Source of the DNA: Achromobacter pestifer
GTDB taxonomy: Bacteria; Pseudomonadota; Gammaproteobacteria; Burkholderiales; Burkholderiaceae_B
Assembly (NCBI RefSeq): GCF_902859625.1
Contig: NZ_CADIJX010000001.1
Location: forward strand, 1,240,001 to 1,304,000
Direction of reading: 5' to 3'
DNA length: 64,000 nt
A program made the position numbers and the translations under genes. This document shows positions 54,770-64,000 of the stretch, piece after piece. Under the pieces are notes generated by a model. That model searched no databases. It worked only from the letters and a program-made list of their open reading frames with translations, and had not been told where the DNA came from. How positions within the stretch are numbered: position 1 is the stretch's first letter; each line of letters starts with the position of its first letter.

Positions 54770-55777
54770 ATGGCCTACGAGGCATTCCTTTCGCAGGACG
54801 AAGTCGATGCGCTGCTTGCCGGCGTCACCGGCGAGAGCGATAGCAAGACACAAGCGGCCAGTACCGTTGACGGCGCGCGCGCCTACGACCTGAGCTCGCC
54901 CGAGCGCGTCGTGCGCCGCCGCATGCAGACGCTGGAGCTCATCAACGAGCGTTTTGCGCGCCATATGCGCAACGTGTTGTTGAACTTCATGCGCCGCAGC
55001 GCCGACATCACGGTCGGCTCGATCAAGATCCAGAAGTACGCGGACTTTGAACGTAACTTGCCCGTGCCCAGCAATCTGAACATGATTCAGATGAAGCCCT
55101 TGCGCGGCACGGCGCTCTTCACGTATGACCCGAACCTGGTGTTCCTGGTCATCGACAGCCTGTTTGGCGGCGATGGCCGCTATCACACGCGCGTCGAAGG
55201 TCGCGACTTCACCACGACCGAACAGCGCATCATCCGGCGCCTGCTGAATCTGACGCTGGAAAGCTACGGCAAGTCCTGGGACCCCGTCTACCCGATCGAA
55301 TTCGAGTATGTGCGCTCGGAGATGCACACCAAGTTCGCCAGCATCACGGGCAACAATGAAGTGGTGGTCGTCACCTCGTTCCATATCGAATTCGGCGCGA
55401 CCGGCGGCGACCTGAACATTTGCCTGCCCTACTCCATGATCGAGCCGGTGCGTGATCTGCTGACGCGGCCGCTGCAAGAAACGACGATGGAAGAAGTGGA
55501 CCAGCGCTGGTCGCAACAGCTGTCGCGCCAGGTTCGCAGCGCTGACATCGACGTGGTCGCCGAATTCGCGCGCATCCCGTCGACGATCCGCGAGCTGATG
55601 AATTTGAAGGTGGGTGACGTCCTTCCCGTGGACGTGCCCGAGACCATCATTGCCAATGTGGATGGCGTGCCGCTGATGGAATGCGGCTACGGCGTCTTCA
55701 ACGGCCAGTACGCACTTCGCGTGCAGAACATGTTTACCTACGATACCGATTCACACGAGGCCCCCGACCATGACTGA
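54770..55777 (+). CDS. fliM: Flagellar motor switch protein FliM
   Basis: A 335-residue C-ring protein. The N-terminal CheY-P-binding peptide is intact (L-S-Q-D-E-V-D-A-L-L-A-G at residues 7-18). The CheC-like middle domain and the C-terminal SpoA domain follow. It overlaps fliN by 8 bases. Confidence 0.97.
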   Translation: MAYEAFLSQDEVDALLAGVTGESDSKTQAASTVDGARAYDLSSPERVVRRRMQTLELINERFARHMRNVLLNFMRRSADITVGSIKIQKYADFERNLPVPSNLNMIQMKPLRGTALFTYDPNLVFLVIDSLFGGDGRYHTRVEGRDFTTTEQRIIRRLLNLTLESYGKSWDPVYPIEFEYVRSEMHTKFASITGNNEVVVVTSFHIEFGATGGDLNICLPYSMIEPVRDLLTRPLQETTMEEVDQRWSQQLSRQVRSADIDVVAEFARIPSTIRELMNLKVGDVLPVDVPETIIANVDGVPLMECGYGVFNGQYALRVQNMFTYDTDSHEAPDHD

Positions 55778-56318
55778 CAAGAACGAGCCCGGCACCGGCT
55801 CGTCCCCGGCCGACGACTGGGCCGACGCGCTCGCCGAACAATCCCGCGCCAATCCGCCTACGCAGGCCGATGGCCTGAAGCCGCAGGACGACTGGGCAGC
55901 CGCGATGGCTGAACAAAGCGCCGCCACGCCCGCAGCCGCTGCCGAAGCGCCCGCACCCGCCGCGCCGGCCCCTGCCCCCGCAAAGCCCGCCGCCCAACCG
56001 GCGGCGCAGTCGGTGTTCAAGCCGCTGGCCGGCACGACCACCGGCGCCGGCACCGATATCGACCTGATCATGGACGTACCCGTCCAGTTGACGGTCGAAC
56101 TGGGACGCACCCGCCTGACCATCAAGAACCTGCTCCAGCTGGGCCAGGGTTCAGTGGTTGAGCTGGACGGCCTGGCCGGTGAGCCGATGGACATCTTCGT
56201 CAACGGCTACCTGATCGCCCAGGGCGAAGTCGTCGTCGTCGAAGACAAGTACGGCATCCGCCTGACCGACATCATTACCCCGTCCGAGCGGATCAACCGC
56301 TTGAACAACCGCCGCTGA
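55770..56318 (+). CDS. fliN: Flagellar motor switch protein FliN
   Basis: A 182-residue FliN, longer than the E. coli protein (137). The C-terminal SpoA domain is normal (D-V-P-V-Q-L-T-V-E-L-G-R-T, then V-E-L-D-G-L-A-G-E-P-M-D-I-F-V-N-G). The extra N-terminal 95 residues contain a duplicated 15-residue unit: D-D-W-A-D-A-L-A-E-Q-S at 15-25 and D-D-W-A-A-A-M-A-E-Q-S at 40-50, followed by an Ala/Pro linker. FliN docks FliH at the C-ring. Confidence 0.95.
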   Translation: MTDKNEPGTGSSPADDWADALAEQSRANPPTQADGLKPQDDWAAAMAEQSAATPAAAAEAPAPAAPAPAPAKPAAQPAAQSVFKPLAGTTTGAGTDIDLIMDVPVQLTVELGRTRLTIKNLLQLGQGSVVELDGLAGEPMDIFVNGYLIAQGEVVVVEDKYGIRLTDIITPSERINRLNNRR

Positions 56319-56332
56319 CGGTCGCTGGCGCC

Positions 56333-56656
56333 ATGACCGAATCCGCTCTGCCGCGCGTCATCATCGGCCTTGTGCTGGTGGTGGCCGCCATCCTGGTTTC
56401 CGCCTGGCTCGCGCGGCGAGCCGGATTGGTCCAGCGCGGCGGCGGCAACCTGCTTAAACAGGTTGCCAGCCTGCCGGTCGGCGCACGCCAGAGCATTGTC
56501 GTCGTCGAAATCGACAACACCTGGCTGGTGGTGGGCGTAGGCCCGAACCAGCTCACCACCCTGCATACCCTGCCCGCCGGCCAGTTGCCGGAGGGTTCGC
56601 CCTTGCCTGCCGCCGCCTTTGCGGCCAAGCTGGGCCAGGCGCTCAAGCGCCGCTAG
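56333..56656 (+). CDS. fliO: Flagellar protein FliO
   Basis: A 107-residue FliO. One membrane helix near the N-terminus (about residues 8-25) precedes a small cytoplasmic domain with [16 protein letters not shown]. FliO assists FliP ring assembly in the export gate. It is assigned from size, topology and place in fliNOPQR. Confidence 0.9.
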   Translation: MTESALPRVIIGLVLVVAAILVSAWLARRAGLVQRGGGNLLKQVASLPVGARQSIVVVEIDNTWLVVGVGPNQLTTLHTLPAGQLPEGSPLPAAAFAAKLGQALKRR

Positions 56657-56684
56657 CGCCGCACGCGCGATCCAAGCGATACCC

Positions 56685-57476
56685 ATGAGTTTGCTCACCC
56701 GCACGACCACCACCCGCGCTCGCCAGAACGTGTTGCCCTTGCTGGCAGCCGCGGCCGTGCTGGGCTTGGCCTTCTTTCCCGCCGGAGTCGTGGCCCAGGC
56801 CACGCTGCCCGCACTGACCACCACCCCCGGCCCCAACGGCTCCGAGACGTACTCGCTCAGCATGCAGACGCTGCTGCTGATGACCTCGCTGTCGTTCCTG
56901 CCAGCCGCGTTGCTGATGATGACCGGCTTCACGCGCATCATCATCGTGCTGGGCCTGTTGCGCAGCGCGATGGGCACGGCGATGTCGCCGCCCAATCATG
57001 TGCTGATCGGGCTGGCGCTGTTCCTGACCTTCTATACGATGTCCCCGGTGTTCGACAAGATCTACGCCGATGCCTACAAGCCGCTGTCGGAAGGATCGAT
57101 TCAGTTCGAGACCGCCGTCGAGCGCGCCGCCGCCCCGCTGCGCACATTCATGCTGCACCAGACCCGCGAGAACGATCTGTCGCTGTTCGCCAACCTGGCC
57201 AAGCTGCCGGCGCTGGAAGACCCCACGCAAGTGCCGCTGCGGATCCTGGTTCCCGCCTTCATCACCAGCGAACTGAAGACCGCGTTCCAGATCGGCTTCA
57301 CCATCTTCATCCCCTTCCTGATCATCGATCTGGTGGTGGCCAGCGTGCTGATGGCTCTGGGCATGATGATGGTGCCGCCCGTCACCGTGGCGTTGCCATT
57401 CAAGCTGATGCTGTTCGTGCTGGCCGACGGCTGGAACCTGCTCATGGGCTCGCTGGCCCAGAGCTTCTACCAATAG
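56685..57476 (+). CDS. fliP: Flagellar export gate protein FliP
   Basis: A 263-residue gate subunit. A cleavable hydrophobic N-terminus ([12 protein letters not shown]) is followed by the FliP signatures [26 protein letters not shown] and the C-terminal G-M-M-M-V-P-P-V. I chose the ATG at 56685 (M-S-L-L-T-R-T-T); an earlier in-frame start overlaps fliO and has no support. Confidence 0.95.
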   Translation: MSLLTRTTTTRARQNVLPLLAAAAVLGLAFFPAGVVAQATLPALTTTPGPNGSETYSLSMQTLLLMTSLSFLPAALLMMTGFTRIIIVLGLLRSAMGTAMSPPNHVLIGLALFLTFYTMSPVFDKIYADAYKPLSEGSIQFETAVERAAAPLRTFMLHQTRENDLSLFANLAKLPALEDPTQVPLRILVPAFITSELKTAFQIGFTIFIPFLIIDLVVASVLMALGMMMVPPVTVALPFKLMLFVLADGWNLLMGSLAQSFYQ

Positions 57477-57495
57477 CGCCGGGAGGACAAACGCC

Positions 57496-57765
57496 GTGAC
57501 AGCTGAAACCGTCATGACCATGGCCTACCAGGCGATGAAGATCGTCCTGGCGATGGCCGGCCCGCTGCTGCTGGTGGTGCTGGTCGTTGGTCTGGTCATC
57601 AGTATTTTCCAGGCCGCCACGCAGATCAACGAAATGACGCTGTCGTTCATTCCGAAGCTGCTGGCGATGTGCGGCGTGCTGGTGCTGCTGGGGCCGTGGC
57701 TGATCGGCGTCATGGTCGACTACATCCGGCAATTGATCGGCCAGATCCCCATGCTGGTGTCCTGA
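57496..57765 (+). CDS. fliQ: Flagellar export gate protein FliQ
   Basis: An 89-residue protein with two membrane helices and the signature V-L-V-V-G-L-V-I-S-I-F-Q-A-A-T-Q-I-N-E. It starts with GTG at 57496 after GGGAGG. Four copies form part of the export pore with FliP and FliR. Confidence 0.95.
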   Translation: MTAETVMTMAYQAMKIVLAMAGPLLLVVLVVGLVISIFQAATQINEMTLSFIPKLLAMCGVLVLLGPWLIGVMVDYIRQLIGQIPMLVS

Positions 57766-57799
57766 GCGGCCCCCGCCGCCCGACCCCGCGCCCTCTCCC

Positions 57800-58588
57800 A
57801 TGATCGCCTTCACGCTCGAACAGCTAAACGGCTGGATCGGCCAGTTCCTCTGGCCGTTCGTGCGTATCCTGGCGCTGGTGGGCACAGCCCCCCTGTTCTC
57901 GGAATCCATTATTCCGGTCAAGGTCAAGGTTGGCCTGGCGTTCGTGCTGGCCGTGGCGATCAGCCCCGCGCTGGATCCCATGCCGCCGATTGCGCCGGGG
58001 TCGTTCGCCGGCCTGTGGATGGTGATGCAGCAAGTGCTGATCGGCATCGCCATGGGTTTCACGATGCGCCTGGTCTTTGCCGCCGTGCAGACGGCGGGAG
58101 AATTCGTCGGCCTGCAAATGGGCCTGTCGTTCGCGTCGTTCTTCGACCCGGCCTCGGGCGCCAATACTGCGGTGCTGTCGCGGCTGTTCAACATGATCGC
58201 GATGCTGACCTTCCTGGCGCTGGACGGCCATCTGCTGGTCCTGGCGGCCTTGGTCCGCTCCTTCGACACGCTGCCTGTCGCCATGATCCAGCTGCATCAG
58301 AACGGCTGGGGTGTTGTCGTGGAATGGGGCAAGACCGTGTTCGTTTCCGGCCTGCTGCTGGCCCTGCCGCTGATCTGCGCGTTGCTGACCATCAACCTGG
58401 CCATGGGCATCCTGAACCGCGCCGCGCAGCAGCTGTCCATCTTCTCGGTGGGCTTTCCGGTCACGCTCATCGTCGGCGTCACGGTGCTGACCGTCGTGCT
58501 GCCCCATGCCGGCCCCTTTCTGGAATCGCTGTTTGAAGCGGGCCTGGGCGCCATGAGCCGGGTGGTCGATGCCTTGGCGGGCCGTTAG
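57800..58588 (+). CDS. fliR: Flagellar export gate protein FliR
   Basis: A 262-residue protein with about six membrane helices and the motifs V-R-I-L-A-L-V-G-T-A-P-L-F, V-G-L-Q-M-G-L-S-F-A-S-F-F-D-P and a hydrophobic C-terminal third. It completes the FliPQR gate. Last gene of the block. It is followed by a strong terminator. Confidence 0.95.
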   Translation: MIAFTLEQLNGWIGQFLWPFVRILALVGTAPLFSESIIPVKVKVGLAFVLAVAISPALDPMPPIAPGSFAGLWMVMQQVLIGIAMGFTMRLVFAAVQTAGEFVGLQMGLSFASFFDPASGANTAVLSRLFNMIAMLTFLALDGHLLVLAALVRSFDTLPVAMIQLHQNGWGVVVEWGKTVFVSGLLLALPLICALLTINLAMGILNRAAQQLSIFSVGFPVTLIVGVTVLTVVLPHAGPFLESLFEAGLGAMSRVVDALAGR

Positions 58589-58612
58589 CGCCCCTACCGC
58601 CTTTCTTGGACG

Positions 58613-58647
58613 AAAAAAAACGGCCGCTTGCTTTCAGCGGCCGTTTT
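58613..58647. terminator. Bidirectional terminator between fliR and the aer-like gene
   Basis: The perfect 12-base arms AAAACGGCCGCT and AGCGGCCGTTTT flank a 7-base loop, with A-run and T-run at the ends. Confidence 0.92.
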
Positions 58648-58672
58648 GCATGGTCCGGACTGGCCGGGCCGA

Positions 58673-60268
58673 TCAGGGTTGGCCCGTCAGCCGGAACACC
58701 CGGATCGTCTCGCGCAAGGCGCCTGACTGGTTGCCCAACTGCAATACGGCGCCGCCCAGTTCTTGCACCAGCGCCGTGTTCTGTACCGTCATCACATCCA
58801 TTTGCGACACCGCGGAATCCACCTGTTCGATGCCGCTGGACTGCTCCTGCGAGGCCTGCGAGATCTCGCCAATGATGTCGGTGACGCGATGGACGGCGGC
58901 AACAATCTCTTCCATCGTCGCACCTGCCTGCTCGGCCTGCGCCGACCCTTCCGACACGCGGTCCACCGAGTCTTCGATCAAACCTTTGATTTCCTTGGCG
59001 GCCTGCGCGCTCTTTTGCGCCAGGCTGCGCACCTCGCCCGCCACCACGGCAAAGCCCTTGCCGGATTCACCAGCGCGAGCCGCTTCCACGGCGGCGTTCA
59101 ACGCCAGGATGTTGGTCTGGAACGCGATGCCTTCGATGATGCTTACGATTTCCGCAATCTTGCGCGAGCTATCGGAAATGCCATGCATGGTGTTCACCAC
59201 CTGGCCCACGGCCACGCCACCCCGCCGCGCCACGTCCATGCTGCTGGCGGCCAACTGGTTGGCTTGCCGCGCGTTGTCGGCGTTTTGCCGCACGGTTGAG
59301 GTCAGCTGTTCCATGCTGGCGGCCGTCTGCTGCAACGAGGCCGCCTGGCCTTCCGTGCGGCCCGCCAATTCCTGGTTGCCGCGTGCAATGTGCACGGCCG
59401 CGTGCGTGGTGCCCTCGATGCCGCGATAGACGTCCTGCGCGATGCCGATCAGGCTCTTGCGCATGACCTCCAACGAGAACTTCAGGCTGCCCACTTCGTC
59501 GTCGGAGTCCGCCACGATCTGCGTGGTCAGGTTGCCCGCGGCAACCTGACGCGCCATGTTGGCCGCATCCACCATCGGATCCAGCAAGGATCGGGACAGG
59601 CTCCATCCCATGCCGAAAATGGCAATCACGGCCAGTGCGACGACGCCGCAACCCAGGCTCGCGCCCAGCACATCCAGGCTGGCCCAGTTGGCATGCAGGC
59701 CATAGGCGCCCGCGGCCGTGACGACGCCGGCGGACAATAGCGCGTGGCGCAGCATGCGGCTGCGCACACTGCGCTTGAAGGGGAACGCCAGCATATCCAG
59801 GCCACGCCGCCAGCCGGCGCGTACCGGACGCCCGCGATGGATGCGCACACCGCGCGCAGACCCTTCACGAATGCGCGCGTAAAGGTCCTCGGCCATCTCG
59901 ACCTGCTCATCCGAGGGGCGCACGCGCACCGACGAATACGCCACGACTTCGCCGTTTTCGACAATGGGCGTGGCATTGGCCAGCACCCAGTAATAGCCGC
60001 CGTCCTTGCGCCGGTTCTTGACCAGTCCCAACCACGATTCGCCCGCTTCCAGGGTTTCCCACAGATCCGCATAGGCTTCCGGCGGCATGTCGGGATGGCG
60101 CACGATGTTGTGCGGCTTGCCAATCAATTCTTCGCGGGTAAAGCCGCTGACTTCGATGAATGCGGGGTTCGCGTAGACGATGCGGCCCTTGGTATCGGTG
60201 CGCGAGATCAGATACTGATCTTCGCGCAGCTTGGTTTCCACATCATGGATGGGTAAGTTCACGCGCAC
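58673..60268 (-). CDS. aer: PAS-domain methyl-accepting chemotaxis protein (Aer-like)
   Basis: A 531-residue receptor. An N-terminal PAS domain (about residues 8-120, with [17 protein letters not shown] and N-I-V-R-H-P-D-M-P) is typical of FAD-binding Aer. A hydrophobic segment follows near residues 165-210. Then come HAMP-like and signalling domains with the conserved hairpin tip [18 protein letters not shown] and A-A-R-A-G-E. There is no periplasmic domain and no C-terminal pentapeptide. It probably senses redox or oxygen. A sigma-28 promoter lies upstream. Confidence 0.92.
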   Translation of the reverse strand: MRVNLPIHDVETKLREDQYLISRTDTKGRIVYANPAFIEVSGFTREELIGKPHNIVRHPDMPPEAYADLWETLEAGESWLGLVKNRRKDGGYYWVLANATPIVENGEVVAYSSVRVRPSDEQVEMAEDLYARIREGSARGVRIHRGRPVRAGWRRGLDMLAFPFKRSVRSRMLRHALLSAGVVTAAGAYGLHANWASLDVLGASLGCGVVALAVIAIFGMGWSLSRSLLDPMVDAANMARQVAAGNLTTQIVADSDDEVGSLKFSLEVMRKSLIGIAQDVYRGIEGTTHAAVHIARGNQELAGRTEGQAASLQQTAASMEQLTSTVRQNADNARQANQLAASSMDVARRGGVAVGQVVNTMHGISDSSRKIAEIVSIIEGIAFQTNILALNAAVEAARAGESGKGFAVVAGEVRSLAQKSAQAAKEIKGLIEDSVDRVSEGSAQAEQAGATMEEIVAAVHRVTDIIGEISQASQEQSSGIEQVDSAVSQMDVMTVQNTALVQELGGAVLQLGNQSGALRETIRVFRLTGQP

Positions 60269-60355
60269 AGCTAGTCTCCCAATTGCATCGAAGCGTCTGC
60301 AAGCGCCGCTACGCTTTCAAACACTGTTCACCGCCCTTTTCGGGCGTTATTGTCA

Positions 60356-60382
60356 TTAACGGTCTTATTGTCGAAAACTTAA
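60356..60382 (-). promoter_or_regulatory. Sigma-28 (FliA) promoter for the aer-like gene
   Basis: On the minus strand TTAAGTTT, an 11-base spacer and ACCGTTAA match the FliA consensus at 7 of 8 and 6 of 8 positions, about 88 bases ahead of the start codon. The rest of 60269-60521 holds a small hairpin near 60331 and a terminator at 60434. Confidence 0.85.
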
Positions 60383-60433
60383 CGTGCGTAGGAATGCCAC
60401 GCCGCGACCCATTGCCGTCGAACCCAAGAAAAT

Positions 60434-60457
60434 ACGGCCGCGCACAGGCGCGGCCGT
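60434..60457 (-). terminator. Terminator behind the 60522-62252 chemoreceptor gene
   Basis: The perfect 10-base arms ACGGCCGCGC and GCGCGGCCGT flank a 4-base loop, followed on the minus strand by ATTTTCTT. Confidence 0.8.
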
Positions 60458-60521
60458 CGTCATGCTTCCCGCCACCGCCAAGCCCGCCGCGCGCAAGGTG
60501 CGGCCGGCCTGACGCGCGGCG

Positions 60522-62252
60522 TCACCCTTGCGTCAAGGTCGGGGCGGCATAACCGCCCAGCTGATGCGCGGGCACCTCAATCACTTCGCCGACATTGATC
60601 TTGAATACGGCAACCGCTTCGGCCAGGCGGTGCGCCTGATCTTGCAGGGAACCGGCGGCGGCGGCCGCTTCTTCCACCAAGGCGGCGTTCTGCTGCGTCA
60701 CCTCATCCATCTGCGACACGGCGCGGTTGACTTGATCGATACCGCTGGACTGCTCTTCGGACGCTGCCGAGATCTCGCCCATGATGTCCGTCACCCGCTT
60801 CACCGACGACACGATTTCCTGCATCGTCGCGCCGGCGCGTTCCACCTGCTGCGAACCGGCACCCACCTTGGACACCGAGTCCTCGATCAGGCCCTTGATT
60901 TCCTTGGCCGCTTGCGCGCTGCGCTGCGCCAGCGAGCGCACTTCGCCCGCCACCACCGCAAAGCCCTTGCCCTGCTCGCCCGCACGCGCCGCTTCCACGG
61001 CGGCGTTCAGCGCCAGGATGTTCGTCTGGAAGGCAATACCGTCGATCACAGACACGATTTCCGAGATCTTGCGCGAGCTGGCAGAAATACCCTGCATCGT
61101 GCTGACCACTTCCGACACCGCCGAACCACCGCGTTCGGCCACGTCCGAGGCGCTGGCTGCCAGCTGATTGGCTTGGCGCGCGTTGTCGGCGTTCTGCTTC
61201 ACCGTGGAGGCCAATTGCTCCATCGAAGCAGCCGTTTCCTCCAACGAAGCAGCCTGCTCTTCCGTGCGGCTGGACAGGTCCGTATTGCCCGCTGCAATTT
61301 CGCGCGAACCCACCGTGATCTCGTCCACGCCACGGCGCACCGTGGCGACCGTGCGCGTCAGGCTTTCCTGCATGCGCTTGACCGCTGCCATCAACTGACC
61401 GATCTCGTTGTGCGAACGGACTTCGACGCGGCTGGTCAGGTCGCCGGCGGCAATCTTGTCGAAATGCTGGCCGGCCTCCACCAACGGACGCACGACCAGG
61501 CGTCCAAACAGAATGCGGCAGAACACCATCAGCAACAACGCAAGGCCGACGGCGACGCCCACGGCCACCATGGCGCGATTGAAGTTCGCCTCGGCTTGAT
61601 CGATCGTGGCTTGCTGTTGATCACCGATGTATTTGCCAAATTCGCCAAGCGCCTGAATGAAGGCCGCGCTGCGAGGGGTACCGTACTCGTTGTTCACCAT
61701 GTAGAACGTCGAATAGTCTTCGCTGCGCAGCGCCTCCACCATCGTGTCCACGCCATCGTCGATGTACGAGCGATAGCGGCGCACCAGGTTCATGGACAAT
61801 TGCCGACCCGTATCGTCCTGGAGCATGTTCTTCTGGAAGTCCGCGAAGCTGCTACGCACACCCGTCAGCAGATCGGTCGCCGATTTGAGGGCGGCGGCCG
61901 CGTCGCGAGCCGAGTTCTCGCCACTGCCCCAACCCGATTCCTGAAGGTGACGCGCGGCCACCATCAAGCTCACGCGGGCACGCAACATGTCGCTGTTGAT
62001 CACTTCAACCTGTTTGGCGCGCTCGGTCAGGGCGTTGACTTCGCGGATGGACTCGTAGTTGTGTTGCAGGAAAAACGCGGCCAGGCCGCCTACCGCCGCG
62101 ATCAAGATCGCGAAGAACGCCATCACCCACAGCAGCATCGTGCCAACGCGGGCGTCACGCAACCGCAGCTTGCGCTTTACCTTGGGCGCGCGGGCGACCT
62201 TTTTCTTGCTGCCTTTGCCGGCCTTCGCGCCGGATTCGAGACTCGCTTCCAT
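60522..62252 (-). CDS. Methyl-accepting chemotaxis protein
   Basis: A 576-residue transmembrane chemoreceptor. A Lys-rich cytoplasmic start leads into membrane helix 1 (about residues 39-62). A periplasmic helical domain of about 160 residues, helix 2 near 222-245, HAMP and the signalling domain follow. The tip sequence [17 protein letters not shown] is canonical. It ends Y-A-A-P-T-L-T-Q-G without a CheR-binding pentapeptide. I chose the ATG at 62252 (M-E-A-S-L-E-S-G) by topology; upstream codons add nothing plausible. The signalling half is nearly identical to that of the receptor at 62889. I found no sigma-28 promoter upstream. Confidence 0.93.
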   Translation of the reverse strand: MEASLESGAKAGKGSKKKVARAPKVKRKLRLRDARVGTMLLWVMAFFAILIAAVGGLAAFFLQHNYESIREVNALTERAKQVEVINSDMLRARVSLMVAARHLQESGWGSGENSARDAAAALKSATDLLTGVRSSFADFQKNMLQDDTGRQLSMNLVRRYRSYIDDGVDTMVEALRSEDYSTFYMVNNEYGTPRSAAFIQALGEFGKYIGDQQQATIDQAEANFNRAMVAVGVAVGLALLLMVFCRILFGRLVVRPLVEAGQHFDKIAAGDLTSRVEVRSHNEIGQLMAAVKRMQESLTRTVATVRRGVDEITVGSREIAAGNTDLSSRTEEQAASLEETAASMEQLASTVKQNADNARQANQLAASASDVAERGGSAVSEVVSTMQGISASSRKISEIVSVIDGIAFQTNILALNAAVEAARAGEQGKGFAVVAGEVRSLAQRSAQAAKEIKGLIEDSVSKVGAGSQQVERAGATMQEIVSSVKRVTDIMGEISAASEEQSSGIDQVNRAVSQMDEVTQQNAALVEEAAAAAGSLQDQAHRLAEAVAVFKINVGEVIEVPAHQLGGYAAPTLTQG

Positions 62253-62348
62253 ATTTTTTCCCCATCCCTCAGGAACTGCTCTGACCAAATGAAAAACCAC
62301 CCTGCCGACACGCCCTGTTACATGGGGGTGTGCACTGAGGGCGACGTA

Positions 62349-62370
62349 CATTGCGGCTTGCGCCGCAATG
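62349..62370. other. Perfect hairpin upstream of the chemoreceptor gene
   Basis: CATTGCGGC and GCCGCAATG, nine bases each, around a 4-base loop, lie between the lipoprotein and chemoreceptor genes. Without a T-run it may be a weak terminator or an RNA structure. Confidence 0.5.
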
Positions 62371-62391
62371 CTCTCTGCCGAACGACAGGGC

Positions 62392-62859
62392 TTACTTGCC
62401 CTGAGGCGCCAACCCGGTCGGTTCACCCGGCCCAGGTATGTAGATGGTTTGCACCTCAGGTTCCGTTGCCGGCGGCACCCAGTCCTGACGCATGTCAGGC
62501 AGAGGCGCGGGGCCCAGCAACTTTTGGCGTTCCCAAGGTTCCAGCAGAATATTGGTGCTGTCGACCAGCCGCATCAAGCGGCCATCGGGGCCGAATTGCA
62601 GCAAGGCTTCCTTGCGGCTGTACAGACCGTCGGTGACAAACGTGATCTTGAAGGACCAAAGGGCCAGGAATGTGCCGTCGGTCTGCTTGTAGAACTTGTC
62701 GGGCGGCGCGGTCAGCGCACGCGAGGCTTCTTCCAGCGTCGTCTGGCCCGGCGTCAAGGTCGACAACTTGCCGGGATCGAAGTTATGACCCGTTGCCGCG
62801 CAGCCTGCCAGCAGCACCGCGATGGCGGCTGTCGCCAGAAGATGTATATAGCCTCGCAT
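62392..62859 (-). CDS. Small lipoprotein with a BamE/OmlA-like domain
   Basis: A 155-residue protein with a type II signal peptide ([10 protein letters not shown] then A-V-L-L-A-G-C; lipobox Cys19). The mature part has [19 protein letters not shown] and [18 protein letters not shown], reminiscent of the SmpA/OmlA (BamE) fold, followed by a Pro-rich tail. The family call is tentative. It sits between two chemoreceptor genes on the same strand, 30 bases after the upstream one, so it is probably co-transcribed with it. Confidence 0.75.
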   Translation of the reverse strand: MRGYIHLLATAAIAVLLAGCAATGHNFDPGKLSTLTPGQTTLEEASRALTAPPDKFYKQTDGTFLALWSFKITFVTDGLYSRKEALLQFGPDGRLMRLVDSTNILLEPWERQKLLGPAPLPDMRQDWVPPATEPEVQTIYIPGPGEPTGLAPQGK

Positions 62860-62888
62860 ACCCTACCCATTCACCGGCAACGCCGGTA

Positions 62889-64000
62889 TCAGAAAGATTC
62901 CCAATCGTCGTCGGACGGCGTCTGACGGCGATTCGCCGCCGGCGCCGGCTTGGCGTCGTTGGCGACCGTTGCCGCGCGAGGCGCCGGGCGACGCAGCGGA
63001 CGAGCAGCCGTGGCACCCTCGGCGCTTGCTGCCGGCTTGGCGCGTGCGGCATGCGTCAGACGCACGGCAGGCGCCTTGACGGCAGGCGCTTCAGGCGCCG
63101 CGGCAACCCGTGCGACGGGACGTTGCTGCGCCAATTGGCGCGCAGGCACTTCAATCACTTCACCCGCATTGATCTTGAACACCGCCACGGCCTGAACCAG
63201 ACGTTCGGCCTGCTCTTGCAGGGAACCGGCGGCAGCGGCCGCTTCTTCCACCAAGGCGGCGTTCTGCTGCGTCACTTCATCCATCTGCGACACGGCGCGA
63301 TTGACTTGATCGATGCCGCTGGACTGCTCTTCGGACGCCGCCGAGATCTCGCCCATGATGTCCGTCACGCGCTTCACCGATGCCACGATTTCCTGCATCG
63401 TCGCGCCGGCGCGTTCCACCTGCTGCGAACCCGCGCCCACCTTCGTGACCGAGTCCTCGATCAGGCCCTTGATTTCCTTGGCCGCTTGCGCGCTGCGCTG
63501 CGCCAGCGAGCGTACTTCGCCCGCCACCACCGCAAAGCCCTTGCCTTGCTCGCCCGCACGCGCCGCTTCCACGGCCGCGTTCAGCGCCAGGATGTTCGTC
63601 TGGAAGGCGATGCCGTCGATCACGGATACGATTTCCGAGATCTTGCGCGAGCTGGCAGAAATGCCTTGCATCGTGCTGACCACTTCCGACACCGCCGAAC
63701 CACCGCGTTCGGCCACGTCCGACGCGCTGGCTGCCAACTGATTGGCTTGGCGCGCGTTGTCGGCGTTCTGCTTCACCGTGGAGGCCAGTTGCTCCATCGA
63801 TGCCGCCGTTTCCTCCAACGAGGCGGCCTGCTGTTCGGTGCGGCTGGACAAGTCCGTGTTGCCCGCGGAAATCTCACGCGAGCCCACATTGATTTCGTCC
63901 ACGCCTCGGCGCACGGACGCGACCGTGCGCGTCAGGCTTTCCTGCATGCGCTTGACTGCCGCCATCAACTGGCCAATCTCGTTGGACGAATTGACGTCCA
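62889..64000 (-). CDS. Methyl-accepting chemotaxis protein, C-terminal part (cut by the window edge)
   Basis: The frame is open from the window edge at 64000 to the stop at 62889, about 370 residues, covering the end of HAMP and the complete signalling domain (tip [17 protein letters not shown]). After V-I-E-V-P-A-R-Q-L a flexible Ala/Pro/Arg-rich linker of about 80 residues leads to the C-terminal D-D-D-W-E-S-F. This resembles the N-W-E-T-F tether that binds CheR and CheB in high-abundance enterobacterial receptors. The ligand-binding part lies beyond the window. The signalling domain differs from the 60522-62252 receptor at only a few positions. Confidence 0.93.
   Translation of the reverse strand, partial: DVNSSNEIGQLMAAVKRMQESLTRTVASVRRGVDEINVGSREISAGNTDLSSRTEQQAASLEETAASMEQLASTVKQNADNARQANQLAASASDVAERGGSAVSEVVSTMQGISASSRKISEIVSVIDGIAFQTNILALNAAVEAARAGEQGKGFAVVAGEVRSLAQRSAQAAKEIKGLIEDSVTKVGAGSQQVERAGATMQEIVASVKRVTDIMGEISAASEEQSSGIDQVNRAVSQMDEVTQQNAALVEEAAAAAGSLQEQAERLVQAVAVFKINAGEVIEVPARQLAQQRPVARVAAAPEAPAVKAPAVRLTHAARAKPAASAEGATAARPLRRPAPRAATVANDAKPAPAANRRQTPSDDDWESF

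Noticed and set aside
60528..62636. A 702-codon open frame antisense to the chemoreceptor gene
   Set aside because: Its His/Arg-rich repetitive sequence mirrors the coiled-coil codons of the receptor on the other strand.

Overview
The window looks like chromosomal DNA of a motile betaproteobacterium of the family Alcaligenaceae, most likely Achromobacter or a motile Bordetella. This rests on high GC content, the gene order rpsB-tsf-pyrH-frr-uppS-cdsA-dxr-rseP-bamA-skp-lpxD-fabZ-lpxA-lpxB-rnhB, and a Bug-type solute receptor gene, a family greatly expanded in this group. I see no tRNA or rRNA gene, insertion sequence, prophage, CRISPR array or clear pseudogene. Two genes are cut by the window edges: ratA on the left and a chemoreceptor gene on the right.

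Positions 1-10150 hold housekeeping and accessory genes: ratA/smpB (divergent), a membrane GGDEF diguanylate cyclase behind an SPFH-NfeD pair, a class I glutamine amidotransferase, an AraC-MGMT (Ada-like) protein, PEP synthase with its divergent regulator kinase/phosphorylase, and a cluster of three small exported proteins, two of them DUF2846-like lipoproteins. Positions 10261-25946 are one long minus-strand block. It runs from translation (rpsB, tsf, frr, pyrH) through isoprenoid and phospholipid precursors (uppS, dxr, cdsA) and envelope assembly (rseP, bamA, skp) to lipid A synthesis (lpxD, fabZ, lpxA, lpxB), ending in rnhB and a SpoU-type RNA methyltransferase.

An 821-bp non-coding stretch separates rpsB from the divergent map-glnD genes. 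Next come marC-like, dsbB and a YgjP-type metallopeptidase gene, then the convergent folC-dedD-cvpA-purF set. Positions 36537-41201 form a small catabolic cassette: cupin, Bug receptor, class III CoA-transferase and acyl-CoA dehydrogenase, with an IclR regulator at its far end.

Positions 41218-58588 are a flagellar gene cluster in two blocks. The first, behind a very good sigma-28 promoter, is flaG-fliD-fliS-fliT followed by a second FliK-like protein, a free-standing FlhB C-terminal domain and a PilZ flagellar brake. The second is fliE, divergent from fliFGHIJK-LMNOPQR. Positions 58673-64000 hold an Aer-like PAS chemoreceptor with its own sigma-28 promoter and two near-duplicate chemoreceptors separated by a small lipoprotein gene. 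Together these encode the export gate, switch, export ATPase, hook-length control, filament cap and chaperones, c-di-GMP brake and sensory input. fliC, the rod and hook genes, flhAB, the motor and the core che genes are outside the window.

Most of the window is conserved core genome. The parts most worth a second look are the FliK-like/FhlB/YcgR trio, a shared C-T-G-T(4-5) motif ahead of three flagellar transcription units, the twin chemoreceptors of which only one ends in a WESF tail, the shifted catalytic glutamate of the acyl-CoA dehydrogenase, and a perfect palindrome next to the map promoter.
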